Below are positions 44,582-56,035 of a stretch of 64,000 nt of DNA, piece after piece. Positions within the stretch are counted from its first letter, which is position 1, and every line of letters starts with the position of its first letter. The notes under the pieces were generated by a model, which saw only the letters and a program-made list of their open reading frames with translations, had not been told where the DNA came from and ran no database searches. The stretch covers positions 1,064,652 through 1,128,651 of the forward strand of contig NC_063444.1 in NCBI RefSeq assembly GCF_020379485.1. The letters run 5' to 3'. The stretch comes from Brassica napus (Eukaryota; Streptophyta; Magnoliopsida; Brassicales; Brassicaceae). The position numbers and the translations under genes are program-made.

Positions 44582-47384
44582 ATGTCGAAAGAGACCGCAA
44601 TCCGCACCAGCGAATCTTCTCCTCCCCTCCTCTTCCGACAAGTTTCACCGGGACCCGGAGATTCCACCATGCAGTTTCGGCTTCTTCATTTATGGGATGC
44701 TCACAAGAATGTCAAAGGAGGACCATGGATCCTTCTTGGGATCGAGATGCTTATGATCGATGCGGAGGTATTGGAAAAAAACTTGATTTAGCGTATCTTC
44801 ATGTCTCATTAGATTAGCGTCTATATTTGGGTGATTTATTAGGAAAAAAACCTGAATTATTTATTTGAAATTATATAAGCGTAACCCAGATTTGTTTTCC
44901 TGTCTTATTGTTGTTCATGTCTTTGAAAAAACTTGATTTAGCGTATGTCCATGTCTCATTAGATAAGCGTATATATTGGGGTGATTTATTGGAAAAACCC
45001 TGATTTTTTTTTTTAAAAATATATAAGCGTAACCCATATTTGTTTTTCGGTCTTATTGTTGTTCATGTCTTTGATAAAAACTTGATTTAGCGTATGTCCA
45101 TGTCTCATTAGATTAGCGTATATATTGGGGTGATTTATTGGAAAAAACCTGATTTATTTATTTGAAATTATATTATATAGCGTGTTGAAACTTGATAGTG
45201 CTTAAATATAGAGTTTTCATGTCTCATTAACCACTTGATAGTGCTGTCGTGTAGATTAGATTAGTATAGAACATGGGTTTGAGTAAAACTGAAACTGGAA
45301 ATTTTGTTTTGGTTGCCTTATATGTTTCTAACTGCAAATTTTTTGTCGTTGCCTTATTTCTTTCTAATTGCACTGTACTTTAACTATTCAACTGACTCAG
45401 TATTGTTTCTCTGTTCTGTAGGGAACTTTAGCTCAGGGGTTCATCGGTCAGAACCGTCGCAACCAGTATGAGAAAGAGCTCCAGCGTGGTAGAATCTACA
45501 CACTGACAAACTTCTACGCGTCCAACAACAAGGTGATGTACAATGTTGCTGATCAGAGGCTGGTGATTTGCATCTCCCACGCCTCTGCCCTGTCGAAGGT
45601 TGAAGAAAACATTGAAGGCATTTTGACAGAGCGCTTCATGGTGCATTCCTTTTCAGATTTTGAAGCCAACTGCGATTTCAGAGGGGATCTTCACGGTAAG
45701 GTTTAAATATTTTCTTATCATGTTTAACCATTTCAAGCGGTTAACTTTGTATTGCGTGTTACTGTATGTTGTAGATGTTGTTGGCCACCTTAAGCTGGTT
45801 GATGGCCAGGTTCTCCATCAGCGTCCGGTTTTGTGCACCAATGAAGACTCAGCTTCTCGGAAAGTGATGGTCCATTTGCAGCTTAAAGAGTAAGCTGTTG
45901 TAGTTCAATCAATACCTACATATCATTTTCTAATTTATGATTCTTACATAAGCCAAACATCTACTATTTGTTAACTGCAGCGGTCCAGTGATTAACGTCT
46001 ATCTATGGGACGAGGCCGCTGAAAGTTTTCGCTTGAAGTTTGACGCAAGCGCAGCCACTCCAACTGTTCTATTGGTCACAACGGTCAATCCTAAGAGACT
46101 CGGTGGTAATCTCTCCCACTCAATATAAGAATTCCTGATCACTCACACTCAGTTAGATAAACCTACCACTAACTGTTTCTATATTGACAGGGAAAATTAT
46201 GCCTAAGTTCAATGTCCTCTTCAAGAGTGTTTTTCGATGAAGAGGTTGACCCCACCAAGGAATACTTGGCCTGGTTAGTACATTATTTTTTTTAGAAACA
46301 ATCTTTAGATTAGTCTATTATGTGTTTAACACCTTTGATGATCACCTGATTTTAAATTCTTTGCAAGGTTAACCACGAACCCTTTTGTGACTTCTTTGGT
46401 CAACCCTGTTGAGGTTGTCAAAGCTGAGACTCTCACAATAAGTGAGATTGCCGCCTTTCTCAAGCATCAGCCTGCTCAGGTAATCCCATTCCGTTATTAG
46501 AATCAAACACTTTTCTCAAAGTAGTTGCTGACTACCTTTGAGATGGGACTTCAGGTTGCCTACTTTGACTGCAATGCCACAATTGATGATGTCAAGCTTG
46601 GCACTGAGTGGTATTACATTGCTTGCAAGGATTGCCAGACCAAGTTAAACCGTGGGCCGACAATATTGCTTTGTCCAAAATGCGGGAATGAAAATGCTAC
46701 TGCAGTAGCCAAGTAAGTTTCTCCGTTAAAATATGTTTTCAATCGAGAATGTATATACTAATCACTTGGTTTTAATACAGCTATCGCGTGGAGCTGTCTG
46801 TCTATGATAATGATGAGCAGTGCACGTTCATCATTCTCGGAGATGCTGGGAAAGATCTCACAGGGAGGAAAGCAACAGAGTTGATCGACGCTTATGTTCA
46901 GGTAATTGTTGTTCTGTTGATAAGTTATAATTTCCATAATCTTGACACTTATTTAAATCATATAGTCTACCAAATTGATAAATGTATTCCGTTATATTAG
47001 GAAAATGGTGGAGATGCGGCTGAGCTTGAAGTTCCACTGCCACAGTGTTTTATTGATACAATAGGCTAGACAAAGAAATTCAGGATTAAGGTGGCTCACT
47101 ACAACTTCACTCCTATCCGTCTGTCCTTGACCGCTACGAAGATAGTCTCACCAGCCGAATTACCACCAAAAAATCCCCCACTCAAGACGCTACCAGGAAC
47201 TGAAGTGGAGAACACAGAGTTGGCTGCGAGTAGTGGTGGTGGTGCTTCAGCTATTGACGTCCAGAAGAAAGCAAAGCGTGCCAAGCGTAGTGACTATAGC
47301 ACATGCAAAATAGTCAGTTCGGATGATTCTCTAATAACAGTTTACTTATGTTTCTTTCATCAGTTTGTTTTTGCTTCTTGCTAA
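44582..47384 (+). pseudogene. Helitron-encoded RPA70-like single-strand-DNA-binding gene
   Basis: Exons with GT-AG borders encode an OB-fold protein of the replication protein A large-subunit family. Landmarks are PWILLGIEMLMIDAEGTLAQ, DVVGHLKLVDGQVLHQRPVL, GPVINVYLWDEAAESFRLKF, and the C-terminal zinc ribbon CKDCQTKLNRGPTILLCPKC (all four Cys present). Lesions: one extra T in the run at about 46233 (before CGATGAAGAGG) shifts the frame, and TAG near 47067 interrupts IDTIG-TKKFRIKVAHYNFT. The tail is Lys/Arg-rich (KKAKRAKRSD). RPA-like genes are usual Helitron passengers thought to stabilise single-stranded transposition intermediates. The start at 44582 lies 530 bp inside the left terminus. 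The end beyond 47300 is uncertain. Confidence 0.88.
44776..45180. repeat. Three tandem 150-bp repeats in RPA-like intron 1
   Basis: AAAAACTTGATTTAGCGTAT starts units at about 44776, 44926 and 45076. Each holds CATGTCTCATTAGAT, GGGTGATTTATT and AAGCGTAACCCA. The third unit is incomplete. Confidence 0.9.
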
Positions 47385-47649
47385 GACAGTTTAGTATTGG
47401 AAACACGTTATGGTTTGGTTTCCTATTTGAGTTGTTTGGTTTTTATTCATAGCTTTGTTATGAAGTTAAGTTTAAGAATGATCAGCATTATCATATTAAG
47501 TTGTTTGGTTTTCATTCCTAACTTATTAAATTTGTTTGATCAGCATGCATTTTACATACGTACACGTACTTATGAACCGTATGCATGCATGGATTGGTTT
47601 ATGTCCATGCTATTAATTGTTATACTCATATTCTTCGACGTACGTATAC

Positions 47650-48840
47650 GTAATTAAAGCAACTGTAATATTAGCTGCATACTGATTCGTATACATTGTC
47701 AAGATATATATGTGTGGTCAAATATTTGAATGTAAATTATGAGTCAAATAATATCTAATGCATTTATTGAGAATTAAATAAAATATATTCTGCCATTAAG
47801 TCAAATGACTAACGACATTAAACATATTTCCTGCAAAATAACATCAACTATTGTAATCTCAAAAACACAGATCCACCGCTTCACAGTTTGAAGAATTTCA
47901 CCATCCACTCATTGCTTTTCATTCCTATCTATTCGTGTCATTTCTTTCTTTTGAAAAGTAATCCGTGTAAGTGATTTTTTTTGTTTAAGGAATGGTTTAT
48001 AAAGTGCGAAGATTATTTGTTTTCATATTCTTCATTTTGTTAAATTAACAGTTCTCTCACAACACGTCAAACTTTCCTCCCAAGATCCTCCACTTCTAGG
48101 AGGTATTCTGAAAATATAAATTCATTTTGAATAAAAACATTATTAGTATTGTTATATTAATTTAATACTTTCATCCAAAACTCTAATAATAACAAATATA
48201 TACATTATTCTTATAGATATATTTCATCACTATAATTGTTTGCAAATGTAGCTTTCCTATTATGTAGAAGATGCTTTTTATTTTAAAATACTTATTATGA
48301 AATAAACCACATTTATTTTGGTATTATATTATTAAAGAAACATGTGGAACCTCTTCACCATTTTTAAATATCCCAAGATAACGTGTTGTTAAGAATTAAA
48401 TATTGTTTTGCATAACAAAATATTGCAGAATTATTTTGCTAATTTTGTAATCTCTAATATTATTTTGCAAATTTTAAAAGTAAATAATTAAATATTTTTA
48501 GACTTACAACGAAATCCTACACACAAATTCCTACAGCAGCAACAAAGATTTATACAACTATAACAAAAAAAATGTACAGTATTAATTATACAACAACATA
48601 TTAAAATTCTACATTTTCTAAATAAAACATCATTAGTTCTTATTATTCGACAAATAATGAATTATAATGTATAATAAATAACTAATTTTACATAATGTTG
48701 ACATTACTCCTTAGAATTATTTTTAATTTACACCCTATTAATTTATCAAGTTCTCTATGTATTACAATTATTTAATATATTTGTGTACTCTTTATAATCA
48801 TAACTTTATTTATTAATATTATTCTTCTTTCCAATATCAG
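47650..48840. other. Helitron interior between its two genes
   Basis: Very AT-rich, no coding signal. CATTTTTAAATATCC- and TTATTTTGCAAATTTT-like AT blocks only. Confidence 0.4.
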
Positions 48841-51800
48841 AGTCATCGAGTTCAAACACACCGAAGCGTAAACGTGGACGCTCGCTAGGAGTACGTAATA
48901 AAGTGAAAGGTATACCCAAAATTCAATCACTCAATCCATCAATGTTCTATATTATTTACTTATTAAAAACCCCAAACATAATAGACACATGTCCCGACTA
49001 CTTGATCCAACTTTTCTGATATCATTTATTTATTCGAATTCTTCCCGAACAGCTCCAGCTGCGGGAATTATGCGACAACATTTTCCCCCACAATTCTTTG
49101 ACTGTGAGTTATCCAGCTATATCACACAAAAAACAAATAATATATTAATATATTTGTGATGGTTTTGTGATTATGCTAAGTTGACACAAATATTTTACTA
49201 ACAATGCTTTTATGGGAAAACATTTTACCCTCCATAGGTGGCTGCGACATTTGCGCGTTACACGGTACAAACATTCAAAATGATAACATTTTTCTCTATG
49301 TTAAATATACTATCTGATTATTAACACATAATTTAAATTTAATACATGCAGTGGCAAGAACAAATGCACGTGCCATGCGAAGGGCAATATTACTATCAAA
49401 ACGTACATCAAGAAGGATAGAAGGTAAGCATCAAATAATACAACTACAGCTTCACAATAAAATAAATAAATTACGTGGAGTAACCAACAACAAGTTTTTT
49501 TATAGGACCCAGCGCAGCTACGCCCGCACGAAATCATCAAATCGGCAGAGCTAAAGGAAAAGGTACATATTTTCCTACTTTAGATACATTATATGTTTAC
49601 ATATTAAACCATCAGTAGAACTTGCATCATATTAAGTTCTCAGGTGCGTTACTTTTTTTGTTAAATTAAACAAATCACTAAATTATTAAAAGAGTAAACT
49701 AAAATGGACAATTCTCATAAATATACAATTTACGAGTTTTGTTCACAAAAATTGACCCCAAATGTTCCAGATCTCTTATGTTTTTTACATACTTTGTCTA
49801 ATACCCTAAATATATATAAAAAAATTAAAAAAAAATAATCTTAAACTATTACTTTAAAATAACATGTTTTCAAATTCGATTTTTTTAATATTTTTTCCAT
49901 GAGCTTTTAATTTTTCCGAATTTTAACAAAATATTATTACCAAAATTTTGCCCCTAATTTGAAAATAGTTTTCCAAACTATTTTAAAATTTTATTTTCCC
50001 ACTTATTAATATTTATCAACTATTTTACATAATTTTAAAACTAGATCCAAATACCGACCTCTAAATTCTTACCAATAAGATTCAGATTAGGTAACCCCAG
50101 AGGTATAATTGTATATTTACTTTATAATGAAACTTTTTCCTGTAATTTAAATATGAAAATAGATACGAAAACAATTTTATTAAAGAGTCGTTTAGAGAAA
50201 TATGTTGAACACAAAATAAAAAAAAAGCATCTTCTTGGGTCAACTAACCACTTAACTGATAAGGGAGTTGCTACTGGTTCTAAATAACTATTAAATCATC
50301 TAATAGTCGTGTCTCGACTATTTAATTTTTCCAGCCCCTTCAGATGTGTCATCCTCCTCTGAAGCAATAAACAACCCAATTTTAGAATGTCCATCGTGTG
50401 GTGCTTTAGTCTGGCAGTCCGAGAGCACCGGAAGAGACCCTAGAACGAAGGAGTTACGCTTTACCATTTGTTGCAACCAAGGACAGATAAAGCTTCCGCC
50501 TCTGAGACAACCTCCACCTGTGTTAGCAAAGCTACTGCAATGTAAACAATTTCGCGAGACAATCCGAGTCTACAATGTCCTCCTAGCTTTTACATCTATT
50601 GGAGCAAATATAGATTACAATGTTGTTTTCGGCAGAGGGCCATTCACATTCCGTATTCAAGGGCAGACTTACCACCGTATCAGATCCCTCATTCCTAAGC
50701 CAGGTTTACCACCCAAGTACCTACAACTCTATATTTTTGATACGGCAAACGAATTTAAGAATCAGCTGGAAGCTTTAGGTCAAACAACCTCTGAAGGAAA
50801 AGCAGACGAAGCCACATTAAAAGTCCTTATAGAAATGGTGGATGCCAACAATTTCCTTGCAAAGTTTTTTAGGCGGGTTCGAGATCGGTATGAGGCGAAC
50901 TCCGGAGAAGTACGATCAGTCTCATATATGATAAAGGGAAAGGCAAACAATATGACTTACCTCAATCATCTGAGGTTGTTGGACTTATTGTTGGCGACAT
51001 GTCAGACACTATATGTGAGAGAGATATAGTCGTCCAGTTTCAGTCAACTAATTTGAAGGAGATACGAGATGATCATCCGCTATACATGAGCCTCCAGTAC
51101 CCACTTTTGTTCCCTTATGGTGAGTATGGTTTCAATACCGAAATTCCGTTGCATTTAGAGGAATGAAGCTCGAGGACAAGGAAATTTTTCAGTATCCGGC
51201 AATTTTATGCCTCCCAAATACAAACTCGGTTAAAAGAAGGAATGACAATCATTAAGTCTGGGCGCCTCCTCCACCAATATGTTGTTGATGTATATTCTGC
51301 GATCGAGGAAGATCGTCTTCGATGGCATAGGAACAATCAAGACGTTCTAAGGGCTGAATTATACAGTAATGTTTGCGAAGCAGTCGGAAAAGGTGACACG
51401 GATGCAAGGACGGTTGGTAAGAGATTTATTCTACCACCGAGTTTTACTAGTGGGCCCCGTTATTTGATTGAGAAATATCATGACGCAATGGCAATATACA
51501 GACAGTTTGGGAATCCAGATTTATTCATAACAATGACGGCAAACCCAAATTGGAAAGAGATAAAAGACCATCTAGCAGCATACGGCGGTGATAGCCCGAA
51601 TGATACACCAGATATTGAGTGCCGAGTTTTCAAAATGAAACTAGACCAGCTGCTAGATGATTTTAAGAAGGGTACATTCTTCGCCCCCTACACAGCAGGT
51701 ATTCTCTTTAATTTGAAAATTTAATTCACATTTAGATTCATATAACTAATTCAAATCATTTCTATACCAGCTCTTCATAGGATTGAGTTCCAAAAAAGAG

Positions 51801-54800
51801 GTCTTCCCCATGTACATATTTTGTTGTGGTTTGGAGACCACTCAAGGACCCCCAGCCCAGAAGAAATCGACAAGATTATTTCCGCCGAACTTCCGGACAA
51901 GCAGAAAGACCCTGAATCCTATGAATTGGTTGCAAAGCACATGATCCATGGGCCATGTGGAGTCCATAGACCTCGATCACCATGTATGGAGAATCATGTG
52001 TGTGTGAAGAAATTTCCCCGCCCATTTACTCAGTCTACATCAATTGATAAGTCTGGGTACCTAATATATCGTCGCCGAAAGAACAAAAATGCTAATGTTT
52101 TAAAGGATGGAATTCTTCTAGATAATGCTTCTGTCATCCCTTATAACATAGAAATCCTGAAGAAGTATGCAGCTCATATAAATATGGAATGGTGCAATAG
52201 TACATCCGCTATCAAGTACCTTTTCAAATATATCTCAAAAGGAGTCGACAGGGCGACAATTCTGATTGAGAAAGGCCCCAACCCACCGATGTCCGAGAAA
52301 GGAATCGACCCCCAAACATCCGAGAAAGGCAAAGAAAGGGTCAAGAAAGCAAGGAATGAGATAAAAGAGTATCAAGACTGTCGATACTTATCCGCTTGCG
52401 AATCCATGTGGAGGACTTTCGCATATTCTATACATAAATGCCAACCATCCGTCATGAAGTTGGTAGTGCATCTGGAAGGTGAACATAATATCACTATCAA
52501 AGATACAGGTAACCTAGGAAGAGTTATACAGAAGCCAGGCATTGAAAAGACTATGTTTACCTAGTGGATGGTTCTATGCAGAACATCCGCGTTCGCCCGC
52601 ACCTTAACGTATGTCCAGATTCTTGAGTTCTTCACATGGAACAATAGCTCAAAAGTCTGGTCAGAGAGAAAGAGAGGAACTTCAATTGGTCGGGTTGTTA
52701 CAGTACATCCCGCTTCAGGCGATCGTTATTATTTGAGGATACTGATAAACAAAGTGAAGGGCCCAAGAAGTTATACAGAGCTTAAAACCTTCAACGGTGT
52801 CACATATCCCGATTTCAAAAGCACTTGCTACGCACGAGGTCTTCTCGCTAACGATGCTGAATGGCACAAAAGTATGGCCGAACTCAACACATGGGGTACA
52901 CCTTCTCAGCTAAGAGAAATGTTTGTCACGTTACTTATCTACTGTCATGTTGCTAACCCTAAGGAATTGTGGGATAAGTGCTGGAAATCCCTGAGTGGGG
53001 ATATCCTCTACAAGAAACGTAAGGAATTCAAACACCCAAAGCTAGAAATAGATGATGCTAAGCTCGAGCAATATACATTACTTGAACTCGAGAAGGCTTT
53101 GCGGAACCAAGAACACACCCTTACTGATTTCCCATGAATGCATACTCCTGATCCTCTCCTACTTAAAGAGCTAGGTAATACTTTGTGGCAACAAGAGCTA
53201 CAGTATAATATCGCCGAGGAGAAGAGTAGACATGACACCCAGTACACCTTGCTCAACCATGAACAATTGGACGTCTATCAAGCAATTATTGAGTCAACTC
53301 AGGAAGACTGTGGGAAGCTATTTTTCGTCTACGGGGCTGGAGGCACAGGCAAAACATTTTTATACCAGACAATCATTTCAAGACTGCGGTCAGAGAAAAA
53401 GATAGTCCTTCCCGTTGCTTCATCTGAAATAGCAGCCCTACTACTACCAGGCGGCAGGACTGCCCACTCACGTTTCTATATCCCAATCGATCTAAAGGCC
53501 ACGTCCACCTGCCACATTACACCTGGAACTATGCTCGCAGAGTTAATAGAAAAAGCAGCTCTAATCATATGGGATGAGGCACCTATGACACATAGGCATG
53601 CTTTCGAAGCCCTCGATAAGTCCTTGAGAGACATTCTTTCTTTACATGATCCCAAAGCCAGAACTCTCCTATTCGGCGGAAAAACGGTTCTTCTTGGAGG
53701 TGATTTTAGACAGATCTTACCAGTCATCCCACAAGGCACCAGAGCTGATATTGTCTCTGCCTCCATAAGTCATTCATATTTATGGGAATCATGCCACAAA
53801 TTCACCCTCCAAAAGAATATGTGCCTCAGCGAAGATGAGAAAGAGTTCTCCAACTACGTCCTGAGGGTTGGAGATGGGAACCCCCTACCTACTGAGGTGA
53901 ATGAATTTGATGAAGATGAAGAGGATCAGCTCATTTCTATTGACCGAACGTTGGTCGAGGAGCTCAGCTCAGATCCTCACAAACAAATTCTAGAAGCTAC
54001 TTACGGGCGAACTGACCAGTGGAAAGGAACCAAGCAAGACTATACAGAAAGGGCTATCCTCACACCAAGGAATGAAATGGTGGATGAGATTAATGAATAC
54101 ATGATATCTGAAGATGGCGGTGTTTCAAAAGAATATCTCAGTTCCGATAGCTTCGGTATAATAGACACTGACTCTGAGAACAATGAGACATTGTACCCAG
54201 TGGAGTATTTAAACTCATTGAGCTTTCCAGGCTTTCCTGCACATAAGCTTACTTTGAAAGTGGGTGCCCCTTTCATGCTCCTAAGGAATTTAAATCAAAA
54301 GAAGGGGTTATGCAACGGAACACGTCTGATTGTCACTAACCTAGGTGAGCGTGTTATTAGAGGTAAAATAGTTACAGGCTCCCATATTGGACATAAAGTG
54401 GACCTTCCAAGAATCATACCATCAGAATCAGTAACTAAACATCCGTTCACCCTGGAAAGGCGGCAATTTCCGATCAGGCTATGTTACGCAATGACAATTA
54501 ACAAAAGTCAGGGTCAGAGTTTGAAAGGGGTCGTACTGTATTTGCCATAGCCCGTTTTCACCCATGGACAGCTATATGTTGGTCTTTCCCGAGTTACTAC
54601 CAAGTCAGGCCTCAAAATTATACAAGGAAAGGATCAAAAGATAGGAAGGGTTAAAAATATTGTCTACAAAGAAATATACAACGGTCTACCGCACCTACCA
54701 GGTAATCCAATATTATTTGCAACCCAATACACACCATTATCCAAAAATACTAAACTCCTTTCTCTCTCTCCTCCAGAATCACAATCCGATGATCACCTAG

Positions 54801-54840
54801 AGCAGGCTTCCCAGAATCTTCAACAACTTTCTATACCATA
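48841..54840 (+). pseudogene. Helitron Rep/helicase (RepHel), inactivated
   Basis: Small N-terminal exons (TPKRKRGRSLGVRNK; APAAGIMRQHFPPQFFD; GGCDICALH; VARTNARAMRRAILLSKRT) lead to the large coding part from 50336. A zinc-ribbon-like CPSCGALVW comes first. The Rep HUH motif is in EFQKRGLPHVHILLWFG (about 51787-51835). The two tyrosines of the Y2 motif are in SAIKYLFKYISKG. The SF1 helicase starts near 53260: Walker A VYGAGGTGKTFLYQT, Walker B ALIIWDEAPM, then LLGGDFRQILPVIP, FPIRLCYAMTINKSQGQSLK and QLYVGLSRVTT. Lesions: frameshift near 50960, TGA near 51164, and in-frame TAG (52562), TGA (53135) and TAG (54548). All catalytic motifs themselves survive. A short intron lies at 51701-51771, before the HUH motif. 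It ends LEQASQNLQQLSIP. Confidence 0.93.
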
Positions 54841-55181
54841 ACATGCAAGCTACCAGTAAGTCTTCCGACCCTAAACTCTTCAAACTCAATAATGAACCTG
54901 TACTAACAAAATTGTTTTTATCTGTAGGTCCGCCCGCAATAGAAAGTGGCCGCTCTACAAGACCATTCACAATAAACCTAGCAGACATCGTCTACGTCTT
55001 ATCTTATTTTAATTCTTTTTCGTTATCTACCAAATTCTATTCCCTTTGGACAATTACTTATTTCTACTGTCAAACTATTTTGTTTCTCCGTCTTCACATC
55101 CAAACAACCAAAACTTAACTCACACTTTCAAGAACTAAAACTTCAAATTTTAATAAAACATTACTTTAATATCACATGTAA

Positions 55182-55198
55182 TCCGCGCGGAGCGCGGA
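55182..55198 (+). terminator. Helitron 3' hairpin
   Basis: A 7-bp perfect stem TCCGCGC/GCGCGGA with loop GGA, ending 12 bases before the CTAG end at 55210. This subterminal hairpin is the Helitron transposition-termination signal, not a transcription terminator. Confidence 0.93.
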
Positions 55199-55210
55199 CA
55201 CCGACCCTAG

Positions 55211-56035
55211 TTCATATAGTAATCATAAAATAAAAGCTATGACTTATTATTGATATTTGTATATTAGTAAAAAGTTTTGAATTATCATTTTTTTCCTTCT
55301 AATTTTGTTATCATTTTGTTTGGTCTTTTATTCCTTAACAATTCTGCAATAGAGCTGACTAGTTAATTTCTGTGTGTTCCTAAAGTTTTTTTTTTGTCTT
55401 GCTTTATTAGTAGAAGATGAAAAAATCTTTGAAATGTCAAAAAAGAATATGCTAATACTAATATTCCCACTAAAACACCGTCATCTATCTGTTTATTTGA
55501 CTTATATCCTAAGTCTTTATCTGGTGTTATTAAAAGAGAAGTACTCATTAAAAAATAACTTTTAATTTTTAAAGTTAATTACACTTTCATGCCATTGAGA
55601 ATTAAATTGAATTTACTATTTTAATGCTTGTTTTTCGGTTAGATTAATGTGTTTTTCTTATTCAAATATAAACTTAACATCATTAAATTAAAAAACCTTC
55701 GCCTTATATATCCTTTTTTTCATTTAATAAGAAAATGATTAGAGTAATTGAACTGAACTACCAGTATTTGCTTATGAAAGTCAATGCCTTTTCTGACTTC
55801 AACCGTGTGTAAGAGAGAGAGAGAGAGAGAGTGTGCTTTCTTGGATTCCTTCTTCATTCTCTGGTTTTCCTTTTCGTACTTTCCTCTTCTTCTTCAGTCA
55901 ATTTCGTTTCTTTACTCTTTTGTTCAAACCCTAATCAAAAAGTTTCCATTTTTAGAGTCTCTCTTCTAGGGTTTTCCTTAAAGATCCTCTCTTTCTCTTC
56001 GACCCTTTCACCCGAATCATCATCTCATTCTCCAA
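55211..56035. other. Helitron right flank and leader of the 56-kb gene
   Basis: AT-rich host DNA resumes at 55211. A GA run (55811-55830) and a CT/TTC-rich leader (55840-56030) precede the ATG at 56036, as in an ordinary plant 5' UTR. Confidence 0.5.

Larger units (their letters stand above)
44052..55210 (+). mobile_element. Full-length Helitron (11.16 kb), now inactive
   Basis: Left end TCCTACTATATAAAAGGACT after a host A (44051). Right end has the hairpin TCCGCGC-GGA-GCGCGGA (55182-55198), 8 bases, then CTAG (55207-55210) before a host T (55211). 5'-TC, 3' CTRR with an upstream hairpin, and insertion between A and T without target duplication define Helitrons. Inside, both on the + strand, are an RPA70-like gene (44582-47384) and a Rep/helicase gene (48841-54840), the set carried by autonomous plant Helitrons. 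Both genes have stops or frameshifts, so this copy cannot encode its own transposition, yet its ends are intact and it might still be mobilised in trans. Confidence 0.95.
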
